From Gracilaria gracilis (Eukaryota; Rhodophyta; Florideophyceae; Gracilariales; Gracilariaceae), in contig JARGSG010000001.1 in assembly GCA_030374805.1 (NCBI GenBank), positions 496,001-560,000 of the forward strand: DNA of 64,000 bases, in the 5' to 3' direction. Made by a program: the position numbers and the translations under genes. Positions 49,305-59,720 of this stretch are shown here, in pieces; position 1 is the first letter of the stretch; each line of letters starts with the position of its first letter. The notes beneath the pieces were generated by a model that ran no database searches, was not told the origin of the DNA, and was given only the letters and a program-made list of their open reading frames with translations.

Positions 49305-51485
49305 ATGATGGAAGCAGACCTAACCATTGTACATGTTCGACCGAGAACCGAAGAAGAACGGCTTCGGGATGCCACATCAGAAGTTGAGGCCTGTAACGGC
49401 ACGGACTTAGTCCCGGTGAATCCCGTATGTCCACAGATTTTACGCATTGAACCTATGACACCTGTTTGGGATAACGAAATGAGTTCACCTACTGAAGTTC
49501 GTACAACCTTTTCGACTATTCCGAGTTACTCGCCAATATGCTCCACGAAAAAGAGGGAAAACTCGAGACGAGAAAGGTTGAAAAAAGCTGCCGGTCGTAT
49601 TTGCTACAAACAGTTGTTACATGAAAAACATGAAACGGGTGAAGACGGAAAACTAGTCATGAAGGCAATGGAAACGATGTCCCCCATGAGTCAGCTTTCT
49701 ATATCTGAATCTGATAGAGAAGACGCAATAGAAAAGCTACGAGAGGCTGTTAACGTTCATCTTTTCCCCGGAGATGGGGAACCTTCTGAACGGACAAAAA
49801 ACGCATTGTATCTGCTCAGAAAGAGTGTGAACACTACAAGCGATGCTAATGGATCCTGTACAGACCAAGTATTCCGCCTGATCTTCGAAGCAATGAAGAG
49901 CAACTCCAAGAACCAGGTAGTACAGGAAAAGGGATGTCATCTTTTGACCAAGTTATCCCGGGATTCTTTGGAAGTACAGACCGCAATTATACGTAGAGGT
50001 GGAGTCCAACTAATAATCAATGCCATGGGAACCCATAGTAAGGCACCGAGTGTCCAGAGTCGCGCAATTGGGGCTCTCTTGTGCCTTACCATGGACAAGA
50101 CAGCGAGAGCTCAGATTGTGGAGCGGAGAGGTGCCGAATTAGTTTCTTGGGCAATGAAAGAATTCCCAGACCTGTTATTGCTACAGAAAAATGGGTCTAC
50201 ATGTCTTTGTAATTTGGCATTCAACTGTGAAGAAAGCAAGCGACGAATAGGTCGAATCGGAGGCATACATGTTGTGGTTAGCGCTATGAACAAGTTTATC
50301 GGAGAAGCAGACCTTCAAGCAAGATGTTGTCTTGCTCTGAGGAACCTAACATGCGGACTAAGAGCAAACCAATGGATTGCTGGGCGGTGCCATGCCATGG
50401 AAGCTGTTCTCCAAACTATGAGATTCATGAAGTCAGACATGAACATTCAATACCAGGGATGTGTGGCATTGGCAAATTTGTGTGCAGAGGAAGCAGAAAA
50501 TCGAGGACGAGCCGCAGATCTCGGTGTGTACAAGGTTGCTACAGAGCTAATTAGAAAGCACATGCAAAACGCCTCTCTGTGTGAACATGCTTTGACAGTG
50601 CTTCGTAACATATGTATTCGCAGCAATCAAAACCAGTTGAGTGTCGGCGAAGATGATGGAATCGATTTGGTGCTGTCGTGTATGAAAGTGCACCGCTTCA
50701 GCAAGCGAGTTGTTGAGAGAGGTTGCAGCGTTTTGAGGTACTTATTCTTCGACAGAAGCAATAGAGTACGATTTGCGGAGTGCAACGGGATCGATGCTCT
50801 TATACGGATCATGAGGGACGGTTCGGAGCATTCAGACGTTAGTGAAGCAGTGCTTTATGCAATTGGAAATGCCATTTACGATAACCTGAACAGCAAAAGA
50901 GCCGTGGGAAGACTAGGAGGTATACCAGCCCTAGTCGAAATCATGTCGAATCACTTGGATTGTGCTACGATTCAGGAACATTCATGTCGTGCCCTGCGGA
51001 ATCTAGCGGACGCCGATGAGCTCAACCTGAGACTCATAATCGAGTGTGGAGCGATTGACGCGGTATTACTGGCTATGATGGGATATCTGGATAATGGGAG
51101 TATCCAAGAACAGGGATGTGCGATGCTTAACAATATGACGATGCTTGAAGAAGGCTTGAAACAGATGAGGGATCTGGAAGCCTCTCTTGTAGTAACGCGA
51201 TCGAAGGGTATGCATATTGACAAGCAAATGGTGCAGTGTCAGGCTGAGGCGTTGTTGTTACGGCTCAAGCAAGGTTCACATGCTTCTGGGACATCGGTGA
51301 TGCTCCCCAGGAAGAAGGTGAGCAGGATGAATACGATGCGTAAGGCAGCGTCACGAGCGGGCTTCGGTAAGCGGCCAAGATCAGATGCCAGAAACAACCT
51401 GGTGAGCGGCACAAGCGATGATGCAACGTTCAACGGCAAGCTGTTGCGGCTGATTGGAAGTTCTGGTACCAACGGTAGCACTTAG
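49305..51485 (+). CDS. Armadillo-repeat protein
   Basis: 726 aa from the ATG at 49305 (a TTG five codons earlier is ignored). The first 150 residues are polar. Residues of about 170-610 form a run of about ten armadillo repeats with recurrent landmarks: GCHLLTKLSRDS, AIGALLCLTMD, NGSTCLCNLAFN, CCLALRNLTCG, GCVALANLCAEE, ALTVLRNICIRS, CSVLRYLFFD, VLYAIGNAIYD, SCRALRNLAD and GCAMLNNMTM. The tail is basic (about 660-726). No F-box, U-box or kinase domain is visible. The repeats resemble the single-gene armadillo proteins common in protists and algae, which act as scaffolds; no specific function can be assigned. Single exon; convergent with the Mpv17-type gene, 111 bp apart. Confidence 0.8.
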   Translation: MMEADLTIVHVRPRTEEERLRDATSEVEACNGTDLVPVNPVCPQILRIEPMTPVWDNEMSSPTEVRTTFSTIPSYSPICSTKKRENSRRERLKKAAGRICYKQLLHEKHETGEDGKLVMKAMETMSPMSQLSISESDREDAIEKLREAVNVHLFPGDGEPSERTKNALYLLRKSVNTTSDANGSCTDQVFRLIFEAMKSNSKNQVVQEKGCHLLTKLSRDSLEVQTAIIRRGGVQLIINAMGTHSKAPSVQSRAIGALLCLTMDKTARAQIVERRGAELVSWAMKEFPDLLLLQKNGSTCLCNLAFNCEESKRRIGRIGGIHVVVSAMNKFIGEADLQARCCLALRNLTCGLRANQWIAGRCHAMEAVLQTMRFMKSDMNIQYQGCVALANLCAEEAENRGRAADLGVYKVATELIRKHMQNASLCEHALTVLRNICIRSNQNQLSVGEDDGIDLVLSCMKVHRFSKRVVERGCSVLRYLFFDRSNRVRFAECNGIDALIRIMRDGSEHSDVSEAVLYAIGNAIYDNLNSKRAVGRLGGIPALVEIMSNHLDCATIQEHSCRALRNLADADELNLRLIIECGAIDAVLLAMMGYLDNGSIQEQGCAMLNNMTMLEEGLKQMRDLEASLVVTRSKGMHIDKQMVQCQAEALLLRLKQGSHASGTSVMLPRKKVSRMNTMRKAASRAGFGKRPRSDARNNLVSGTSDDATFNGKLLRLIGSSGTNGST

Positions 51486-51596
51486 CCATTCCTGTACGCG
51501 TAGGGCGAGTTAATTGTATCTGTGGCAGAAGATTATGATGCAACAGTAATGTAATGTACAATTGTTTGTTTACGACGTAAAACTTGTGAGTGGTGG

Positions 51597-52439
51597 CTAT
51601 ACACTGTTTGAAGAGCGACGACGAGGCGTTGAAGGCGAAGATCGTCTGTCGTGGTTGAGATGTTTTGCGGGTTGAGAGGCAGAGCGGTTGACGTTTCCAG
51701 AGAAATAGATATTCCAAAACAGTGAGCACAAATTAGCAAAGACAACGCGCAAGTCTGGGGTTCCGATGTAGTAATTGGCAAAGTTGGCAGGGAGCCAAAA
51801 CATTGCGTTCTTGAACCAAAGCGGTAAAAACTTTGCAGCAAGTGTCTTCCGAGCAGAGAGGAAACCTCGACGGCAAATAATGGCGTCAAACACAATGTAC
51901 ATGATGATACAGCATGGTTCCAAGGTTAATTGCTCGAAGAGACACTTCATGAGGCTTCCTTGCAGGTCATCGGCAGGTCCATACGTGTGCATGGCTTCGT
52001 ACCACACGTACAGGAAAGGACCCATCACAATGAGCCCGTACACAGAGTACCTAACAAGTCTGTCGAATTGAAAGTCATGACAGAGAAAAGCGGTTGGCGG
52101 GGTTGATAATAGCTGGGCAGAGACATCGGCGATGAAGAAAATGATGCCTGCAGTGATCGCGCGCGAAGAGAAAGGGTGCAGATGCAGCTGACGCTGGTAC
52201 AGTCGCAGCGTTCTGCGAGAGATACGTCGCACCTCATGCGGGTGGAAGGAGGAGACGTACGAAGCATCGATAAGGCTGGGGGCTATGTCATACAGGACAA
52301 CGACAAAGACTGTGATTAGCAGCAGCAGAGCGAGAGAACGCCTGGGGAAACGACAGCTGCGACGCGCGGAGCTGTGCACTGCTGGGCTGGGGAGACGTCC
52401 CTTCTGCGCGACATGCATGGCGATGATGGGAACGGTCAT
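51597..52439 (-). CDS. Mpv17/PMP22 family membrane protein
   Basis: 280 aa from a true ATG (52439). A basic N-terminus with a hydrophobic segment (about 34-50, LALLLLITVFVVVLY) precedes the Mpv17 domain at about 75-255. Family landmarks: LYQRQLHLHPFSSRAITAG, the FDRLVRYSVYGLIVMGPFLY block corresponding to the usual D-x-x-R-x-x-R-x-x-x-x-G-x-x-x-x-G-P, the H-x-Y/W segment at MHTYG, a KCLFEQLTLEP stretch equivalent to the usual K-x-x-x-D-Q-x-x-x-x-P (Asp replaced by Glu), and LWFKNAMFWLPANFANYYI (usual W-x-x-W-P-x-x-x-x-x-N-F). Members sit in peroxisomal, mitochondrial or plastid membranes; the extra N-terminal segment could be an organelle signal. Channel-like activity has been reported for some members, but substrates are unknown. 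Divergent from PA200. Confidence 0.82.
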   Translation of the reverse strand: MTVPIIAMHVAQKGRLPSPAVHSSARRSCRFPRRSLALLLLITVFVVVLYDIAPSLIDASYVSSFHPHEVRRISRRTLRLYQRQLHLHPFSSRAITAGIIFFIADVSAQLLSTPPTAFLCHDFQFDRLVRYSVYGLIVMGPFLYVWYEAMHTYGPADDLQGSLMKCLFEQLTLEPCCIIMYIVFDAIICRRGFLSARKTLAAKFLPLWFKNAMFWLPANFANYYIGTPDLRVVFANLCSLFWNIYFSGNVNRSASQPAKHLNHDRRSSPSTPRRRSSNSV

Positions 52440-53638
52440 GTTCGAGAGGCGTCGCTCATGCTTGCGCTGGCGGCGCGCGAGCGGGTCGCGAAGGAGACGG
52501 CTGCGGGCGACGACGCAGTGGCTGCGGCGGGGCGCGGCGGCAGCGACGTCGCTGACTGACGAGTAGCGCGGCGGCTGCGCGCTGATGACGAGGGGCGGGC
52601 TGTCGGGTCGCGGCCTTACACTGGCGCTGGTGCAAAAGTCGCCGCAGTGAATTTCGCGCGCAATGGGCTGTCAGCGGGGCAAGTGCGCGCTGCGCAGCCG
52701 CTCAGTCGGCGCCGCTGGGGCCGCGCGCAAAGTGCTTGGCGCCGCTGTGAATTGGCTCCAAGGACTCCTTGGACGCATCAACGCGGTGGTGTGGGAACGC
52801 TCTCCCGTGGATGATCACTTGGCAACTTCTATCTCTAGCTCTAGCTACCTTCGATGTATGCGACACAACTCGCGTTTCGTTATCCAAACTGGATAGCACA
52901 CCAACTTGACTTTGAGATCAAAGCTGATTAGATTTGATCGAGGACAGGCGCGAACGCCTTCCAGCAGAAGCACCAGCGGAACTAAACTGCTCTCATCATC
53001 CATCATCGTGTTGAGACAGAGTTGGCCGCCGCAAGCGCAATGCGCCGCAAGCCGCAATGTTCCGCAAGCCGAGCTGCGAGGGCGTGCCCCGAGTCGACCC
53101 TCAATTTTACCCTTCGCCTCGCAGCGCAAAATTGGCGCAAAAGCGGTTTCCGGTAGCAGGCCGAGCGGTAGCCAATGAGAGAGCGGCGCGCACAGGCAGT
53201 TGCAGCTACAGCCTGTAGGTAATGTTACAAGCCGCGCGCGTGTGCGTGGCGAGTCGCGAACCGTTCCATGGGTGCTCGCTGCTGGAACGCAGCGAGCCGT
53301 TGCCCCCCCGCGCGCGCGCCGCCTTCTTCCGCACGTCGCGCCGCCGCTGTTCAAAAACGTGCGCAGCCGAGCCGGTACACCGCCGTCTCCGCTCTGGTCA
53401 CCAGCCTCCACTTCACGTCTTCTGTACGCTGCACCACCATTGCGGCTCCCCCCACTCTTCGTCACGTCTGCTCTCGAGCTCATTCCTTATTCCGTCCACG
53501 GTGTTTTTGTGCACCTCTTTTGTTGCACCTCCCTCTCTTCCTCGCGTGTCGCCAGGCTCTTTTCGCCCGTTTTCAGCCTGCATGCTCTGCGTCCGCTTCC
53601 AGTAGTCAACCTCTCAGCCAAACCCGTTGCCGCGCACC
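52440..53638. other. Divergent region Mpv17-type / PA200 with GC-rich island
   Basis: 1.2 kb between divergent start codons. A GC-rich, GCGC-dense block spans about 52440-52760 and another about 53200-53370. CGCTGTGAATTGGC at 52743-52756 matches the motif at 17971 with one change. From about 53380 to the PA200 ATG the plus strand is C/T-rich. Open frames are Arg/Ala/Pro composition artefacts. Confidence 0.45.
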
Positions 53639-56600
53639 ATGGTTGACGCAATCACGCCTGACGATGCTGTGATCCACTTTGATGATGCTACAACCCATGA
53701 AGAGGACGACATGGAAGATGATCTCGTTCTTCAGCGATACAACACCCAGCTTCCTCCCAACTATAGGGATTCCCTTCATCATGAACGTCGACTTCTGAAT
53801 CGCGCCTTGCACACTCTTGCCAATGCCATCCTCAACTCTCCGGAGGCCTGTCCTCAGTCGGCTGAGCCCTCCAATAAAGAGCCTATGCGAGTCGACCAGC
53901 AGTCACCCACCCTACCTATTGTTGCTGAAGGCTACCAGACCGCCTTCGAACGCGATCTTGCCGCCTTGGAAAAGGGCATCGGTCGTTACCTTGATCTCAA
54001 GCATGCCTTTGAGCCAAACGAATTCCCGTTCTTTACCAACATCATGATCAGGGGCGCTCTGTCGCCTTCTATCGATATGGGGCTCCGTTCCAAAATGGCG
54101 CGCTGTGCTTCACGAATTATGACCAAGAGACTCTGCGTCCTTCCCGACGGTATCCCGTGGCGTGCAATCATGAACCGAATCATTCAAGTACATATTGATT
54201 GTATTGACGGCAGCCCATATATAGGCAGAGATGTCAGAGAATCTCATTGTCGCAATCTCGTTTCGCTCTTGACCAAGAGCAGGAACTTCCTCACCTCTGA
54301 TGACAGCGCGGAAAACATATGGAATGAGTTCGCTCCCAAGTTGAACTCTGCCGATATTCACGAAAAGTTCAAGGCGCTTTTACTTCTTTCTCATGTGCTT
54401 CCGTCCCGGGGCGACTCGTGGTCTGGTTGGGTGCCAAAGGCAATGGAGAAATGGGAGTCTATTACTTGTTCAAGTGATTGGAATACCACTTGGATGAGTA
54501 TGTTTTCCAGATTGGCACGGCACCAACCTTGTGTACATGACTGGACTCCTTACCTCTCCTTGGTTTATAGCCGCATGACGTCAGCCTTCCCACTTCCTCT
54601 TGGTCCTTATGCTTCTCATGGCCAGATTGATCGTCATTGTCCCACACATTTGTATTTCTTGATGGACGGAAAGAATATATCAATGTTTGCGATCTTTGCT
54701 GTATATTCTCTATCCCCACAGTACCCCGAGGCTTTGAAGTACTTGGAACGATTCTTCACTCTGATTGCTAACTACTTCCACCCGAGTAACAGCGGATCGT
54801 GGTCTTCCAGTATCGGCATATTTCTGTCGCACGTTGCATCCCATCTTTCATCTCGCGTGAACGAAGAGCGGAAAGCGACGAAAGCTGGAGTGCTTGGTCG
54901 AGTTTTGAATGGCCGCGCTCAGAAGGGAATAGCCCCTAGTGAACATCGCCTCACCCCAGATATCATCGACAAGCTCGTCGATATTTTACGCCCGCTTATT
55001 CATCATGGACTGCATTCCAAGGTCATGAACTTATCCATCCATTCGGCAAATGCGGCCAAAGAGTTAGCACTGCTTCAGCCTGAGAAGGTTGTTTTACCTC
55101 TACTGACTGAAGCTGCGGAAGGGCTTTGCTCTGTCTCCTCCCCTCACCGCACCTTTGCAGCACTCAAGCTTCTTGCGTCGTTGACGCCTGTGTTTCTGGA
55201 TCGAGATATATGTCCAAGTGGAGGGGATTTCCTACCACAAGCGCTTGAACTGACACTACCGGGAATCGATCCTAACGATCTGGGAAAGACCGAATATACT
55301 TTGAAGTTCATCGCAGGGGCTGCTGCCAGACTTCAAAGCATTGTCGAGGAAGACCACAGTCCTGGCTTTGAGGACTTTTTAGAGGATTACGTGCGACAGG
55401 TTTTGGAACGCATATTCTCTCTACTTGAATCTCTTGAGGCACCTCCGAAGAAGAATAGAAACGGTGTCTACGTTTCTGGTGATTCTCAGCTTTCGTTCTT
55501 CATGTTCTCCGTCGCCATAGAGAACTTATTCGGAGCTCTTCCGGGAAAAACTGCTGAATCAGCGGCACACCGAATTGCCCAGAAGTTGACAGGATCTGCT
55601 TGCACGAACGGCATGAAGTATTATGGTGCCCTCGTGAGGACCGCGGCAGCCGCGGCCGCAGTCTCAAGAGGTGGGTCTTCTGTATCAATTTTTGTTCCCT
55701 CTTTGATCAGAAGCATTCTTGATGATGATGAGTCCGCTGCGGAGACCTCTGGGAAGTGCTTAGCCACAGTAAGCGAAACGGAAATGGTTTGGAGAATCCG
55801 CATGCTCGCTCAAGCCTGTCGTGCTGTTGGGTCTGGGATTGGTGAACATCTTGATGAAATAGCTTTAATTATACGACTAGCTATGGACAGATCATCTCGC
55901 CCTATATATAAGGCGGGCGGGAGACTGCTTCGTGGTGTTCTGGAAGGGCTAACATCTGTTCAAATGGAATTCGGTCCTGGTAAGGTAAAGCAACATGAAC
56001 CAAAGGAAGATGGGGGTATCTACGACTTCGAATGGCACATTCCTACAGAAGAAGAATGGAAGCAAGGCGAACACTTAGTTGAAATGTTTATGAAACGAGC
56101 AGAGGAGCTTTGCAACTACTCTCCTGAAGACAAAGAACTCAAGTCGTTCACCACAGATCGTGACGTCTTGTTCAGAGTCTTGCGGTTGCTTCACGCGCTC
56201 CAGAGAGGTGGGCGATGGTTGCTTGCAGGTGCGATGCCAAATCATTTTAGATCTCTGGACAAATATGTCTCGGGGAGTACCGAAATGACCTCAGCTGATG
56301 CTTGTTTGGCTCTGAAGAAGCCTATCAGAGTTGGTTTTGGTGGCGAAAGATTAGACAGTCATGGACATGAGTTCGCGACGAAGATGTGGAAGAGATTGTA
56401 CTCTTTGATATCGCTTATTATGGAGAAAGTGATTCAATCGCGACCAGATGATGGTGCTTTGCTATACCGCTGCCTTGAGCCTATTGAACTTGCTCACGAG
56501 CCTTTCCGCAAAGGGGATCGAAGTCGGCAAACTATGTACGCTTCTCGAAGCTACAAATCTTCTTACAAGTCTGTCATTGCGGCAAAGCGACCGTTTAGCT

Positions 56601-59500
56601 CGGAAGGAGGAGTCGGAAGAGCAATGCCGCGATTTATCTTGAAGCTCAGAATTGAAGCACATCATGAAATGCGCCTGAGTATTGGTGCCAGAGGTGGAGC
56701 TGGCGCCTTGGACACCATTGAACATATGGTAGGTCAACTCTCGGAAATGGCTCTTAATGACTTTCCCCGTGTTCGTTCGGAGGCAAGGGGAGTGCTTACG
56801 CGAGCACTTAGAATCGTTCGTCCACATATTCGAAAGAAGGAGATTCTTTCTGTCCTCGATCGCCTTCGGAGTGCAGCATCTGGGTCCGGTAGCGAGAAAC
56901 CTGCGAAGAACAAGGGGGCATCTGAGGATAAGGATGTTGTTATGAAGACAAATGATGACGTTGAACAGCCTGAGACTTGGAACAAAACGAAAACCGGGTT
57001 CAGGAACGGTGAAATCTCTTATGAGAAGATCATTGGCGCAGCATCTGTTCTGCGCAGCTCTGCGCTTGCGCCCATGGTAATGCGCGACTGGTCTCTCTTT
57101 GCACTGATGATCAAGACCATATTGTTTGCAATGTCGAAGGCGGAACGTGCAGACGGTGCAAATGCCCTGACGATCCTGTTTGCCAAGCTTTCTGCTCTCG
57201 TTAGACCTCTGCGACTTGGTGAGCTTCGATTCATTGGGGAAGATCTCCAAAGTGTGCCAAACCATGCTTCTAACGCATCTGAAAAGCTTGATCAGCAAAG
57301 CCGACAGAAGCATTATATCGATCTCAGCGAACACTTGTTAAGCCTATTGCACTCCCCGGACTTTGAGGCTGGGGATTCGAATGAAGCAACAAAAGGGAAA
57401 GGAAAGGGAACTCATTGGAAGTCCCAGATATTGATCACAACCGTACTGTATTTCTTGCTAAGGGATGACAGGCCTCCGTCCGCAGCTGTTGCGGATTTCT
57501 TTATTCGGAGTATGGTCTCCGATATCATGGCCTTGCGCCAAGTTTCGTCGAGAGCAGTTTTCCTCATGCTTGCACTTGGTGAAAAAATGGCGAAGAGAAA
57601 TGGCAAAGACATTAGACGAACTTCGCATGGGTGTATAGATTGGTCGTCTGCTGGAAACAGTGCGCTAATGACAGTCTCATCTGTTATCAGTTCAAAGGAG
57701 TATGTTCGAAAACTGATCCATACTCTTGCTCTGGACCATGATGACGGTTCGGATGGTGGTCTTCGTCGCATGCACCTGGCTGCAATGGGTGGACTTGGTC
57801 TAACGTTTCTCTCTCGTACAAATGATGGTGAGCTTTGCTGGATTGTATACGGGGGACGCCAATGGCCAATGTCGTGGCAGCCTAGGTCAAAGGATACACT
57901 CAATCTCGTCCGTGTGCGATATTACGAAGCATTTGCCAGAATCTTTGGGAAAGGATTCTATGATGCAGCTCAACCAACAATTACGGAGCTGGTAGAGACG
58001 ATCAGGCTGAAGCGTGAGCGTATTATTGAAGGGGTCAAAGATGAAGACGTCAAAGTTGTTGCCGGGGAAGTATTGGCTGGGTTGTGCCGAGGCTTAAACT
58101 ATGTTGAATGCAAGGACGAATCTGTGCAAGCCACACTGGAACAACTGGCTGTCAATCTCCTGAACGAGATTTCTGGTCCTACTGGAAAGATCAATGGGGG
58201 TACAATCATTCGATTGATAAGCACTGCAGAAGAAGACACGGTCGGATACAAAGTTCGCTCCGGACTACAGAACTGGTTGTTCGAAAGCAAGCCACTAATT
58301 GTTGGAATGGGAGAGGGTCCCGTGGCTCATCTTCAAGCCAGAAGATTGCGTTATCTTCACTCATGTGTTTGCGACATAACAGATCCAGACGACCAACGTA
58401 TGATTCGATTCACGAAAGAACTTACCAAACCTCTAATGGCAGAGGTTGGTTTCGATCATGAGTTAAAGACTGTTCGTGAAGAAGTCGCACGCTGTCTTGC
58501 TCTGGTAGCTATTGACATGCCCGAGGACTACAGACAGAAGTTTGATGAAAGCCTGGAAGAACTCCTAAATCGCCTCAGTGTTATGGAAGCTGCCAATGGG
58601 GAAGAAGCGGAGAATGGTGCCGACGTCGACGAAGACGCTAGAATGACGGTTACAGACGATGAGCAGGCACATGCAATCGAGCAGTTTAAGAAAAGTCGTT
58701 CGAGACAGAGGGAAACACTATGTAGATTTGTGTCCACTTCACAATGGAATGGCCGCGTACAAGGTTTCGAGAATTGTGTTTCGAAGCTGGTTCCGTCCTT
58801 GTTTTCCTGCTACAACGATTCGAATCCTGAACGAGTCTCCCATGCTCGAATGTCCTTGTCATTTATATCACAAGGTAACTTCTCAGAGAAGGTTGTCGAC
58901 GAAATTGTATCTCAAATGGAGACAACTGCCAAGGATCCGCGCTGGAAAGTGCGGTCAGGGATTCCTGGGTTTTTGCAAGTGTTTTCATTCACCAATTTGT
59001 TTGTGTCGAAGCCTGAGACTATGAAGAGAATGAATGATGTCGTCATCGAGTTGCTTTCTGACGCAAGTCTGGAAGTTCGTCAAGGGGCTGCCATGACATT
59101 CGTGACAATCATACGAGACGCATCACAGGATCTTGTAGAAGAAGCTCGCAGGAAATGTATTGGCGTTTTGGATGCTACGCGACAGAAACGCCGAAAGCGA
59201 GGTGCAAAGAGAGTGCCATTGGACCCAGATGCTATCCGAAAACGTCATGGTGCTGTGCTTGGTCTTTCTAGTATGGTGATTTCAAGTCCGTACACCGTGC
59301 CTGCATGGATGCCTAACGTACTAGTGGAGTTGTCAAATTGCGTGAATGATCCGCCTCCCATCTCGACAGATGTACGCAAGCTGTTCGCAGACTTCATGCG
59401 CACTCATCGAGATGAATGGCAGTCCCACAAAATGGCCTTCACACCAGACGAACTTGAGATAGTTTCGGAACTAACGATTTCCCCTTCGTACTATGCATAG
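53639..59500 (+). CDS. Proteasome activator PA200/Blm10
   Basis: 1953 aa in one uninterrupted exon of 5.9 kb, ATG in perfect context (CACCATGG). The protein is a HEAT-repeat solenoid, with the conserved N-terminal region YNTQLPPNYRDSLHHERRLL, the W-rich block GRQWPMSWQPRSKD and the C-terminal Blm10 domain (KDPRWKVRSGIPGFLQVFSF, LLSDASLEVRQGAAMTF, RKRHGAVLGLSSMVISSPY). It ends SPSYYA: the penultimate Tyr and C-terminal Ala are the Blm10/PA200 version of the HbYX motif that docks into the 20S proteasome and opens its gate. An acidic/Lys-rich linker (about 1080-1120) is disordered. PA200 caps 20S cores in the nucleus and helps degrade acetylated histones and damaged proteins. Size and ends match the family (about 1800-2150 aa), so it seems complete. 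Confidence 0.95.
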   Translation: MVDAITPDDAVIHFDDATTHEEDDMEDDLVLQRYNTQLPPNYRDSLHHERRLLNRALHTLANAILNSPEACPQSAEPSNKEPMRVDQQSPTLPIVAEGYQTAFERDLAALEKGIGRYLDLKHAFEPNEFPFFTNIMIRGALSPSIDMGLRSKMARCASRIMTKRLCVLPDGIPWRAIMNRIIQVHIDCIDGSPYIGRDVRESHCRNLVSLLTKSRNFLTSDDSAENIWNEFAPKLNSADIHEKFKALLLLSHVLPSRGDSWSGWVPKAMEKWESITCSSDWNTTWMSMFSRLARHQPCVHDWTPYLSLVYSRMTSAFPLPLGPYASHGQIDRHCPTHLYFLMDGKNISMFAIFAVYSLSPQYPEALKYLERFFTLIANYFHPSNSGSWSSSIGIFLSHVASHLSSRVNEERKATKAGVLGRVLNGRAQKGIAPSEHRLTPDIIDKLVDILRPLIHHGLHSKVMNLSIHSANAAKELALLQPEKVVLPLLTEAAEGLCSVSSPHRTFAALKLLASLTPVFLDRDICPSGGDFLPQALELTLPGIDPNDLGKTEYTLKFIAGAAARLQSIVEEDHSPGFEDFLEDYVRQVLERIFSLLESLEAPPKKNRNGVYVSGDSQLSFFMFSVAIENLFGALPGKTAESAAHRIAQKLTGSACTNGMKYYGALVRTAAAAAAVSRGGSSVSIFVPSLIRSILDDDESAAETSGKCLATVSETEMVWRIRMLAQACRAVGSGIGEHLDEIALIIRLAMDRSSRPIYKAGGRLLRGVLEGLTSVQMEFGPGKVKQHEPKEDGGIYDFEWHIPTEEEWKQGEHLVEMFMKRAEELCNYSPEDKELKSFTTDRDVLFRVLRLLHALQRGGRWLLAGAMPNHFRSLDKYVSGSTEMTSADACLALKKPIRVGFGGERLDSHGHEFATKMWKRLYSLISLIMEKVIQSRPDDGALLYRCLEPIELAHEPFRKGDRSRQTMYASRSYKSSYKSVIAAKRPFSSEGGVGRAMPRFILKLRIEAHHEMRLSIGARGGAGALDTIEHMVGQLSEMALNDFPRVRSEARGVLTRALRIVRPHIRKKEILSVLDRLRSAASGSGSEKPAKNKGASEDKDVVMKTNDDVEQPETWNKTKTGFRNGEISYEKIIGAASVLRSSALAPMVMRDWSLFALMIKTILFAMSKAERADGANALTILFAKLSALVRPLRLGELRFIGEDLQSVPNHASNASEKLDQQSRQKHYIDLSEHLLSLLHSPDFEAGDSNEATKGKGKGTHWKSQILITTVLYFLLRDDRPPSAAVADFFIRSMVSDIMALRQVSSRAVFLMLALGEKMAKRNGKDIRRTSHGCIDWSSAGNSALMTVSSVISSKEYVRKLIHTLALDHDDGSDGGLRRMHLAAMGGLGLTFLSRTNDGELCWIVYGGRQWPMSWQPRSKDTLNLVRVRYYEAFARIFGKGFYDAAQPTITELVETIRLKRERIIEGVKDEDVKVVAGEVLAGLCRGLNYVECKDESVQATLEQLAVNLLNEISGPTGKINGGTIIRLISTAEEDTVGYKVRSGLQNWLFESKPLIVGMGEGPVAHLQARRLRYLHSCVCDITDPDDQRMIRFTKELTKPLMAEVGFDHELKTVREEVARCLALVAIDMPEDYRQKFDESLEELLNRLSVMEAANGEEAENGADVDEDARMTVTDDEQAHAIEQFKKSRSRQRETLCRFVSTSQWNGRVQGFENCVSKLVPSLFSCYNDSNPERVSHARMSLSFISQGNFSEKVVDEIVSQMETTAKDPRWKVRSGIPGFLQVFSFTNLFVSKPETMKRMNDVVIELLSDASLEVRQGAAMTFVTIIRDASQDLVEEARRKCIGVLDATRQKRRKRGAKRVPLDPDAIRKRHGAVLGLSSMVISSPYTVPAWMPNVLVELSNCVNDPPPISTDVRKLFADFMRTHRDEWQSHKMAFTPDELEIVSELTISPSYYA

Positions 59501-59720
59501 ACTATATATCACACGTGATAACTATGGGTAAAATGTGTTCGCGTCCATGACCGTAAGGCCCCGATGTGATGCTGTGGAGACGAAAAGCGATGGTAGCCTA
59601 CTCGCTATGTTAAACAGTGACAACCCTACTTACTGCTCTTGTGATCCTGAAACGCTGTTTCAGAGTGGGAGTGAAATACTCATGGACATAATGTATCGGT
59701 AGTATTGTTAGAAGACTTGC
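59501..59720. other. Convergent 3' regions of PA200 and TrpRS
   Basis: 220 bp between two stop codons. A hairpin with GAAACGCTGTTTCAG lies near 59650. No gene seen. Confidence 0.35.

Noticed and set aside
52845-53483. 212-codon minus-strand frame upstream of PA200
   Set aside because: No family, GC-driven composition, lies in a divergent promoter region.
56462-57334. 290-codon minus-strand frame inside PA200
   Set aside because: Antisense shadow of a conserved proteasome activator.
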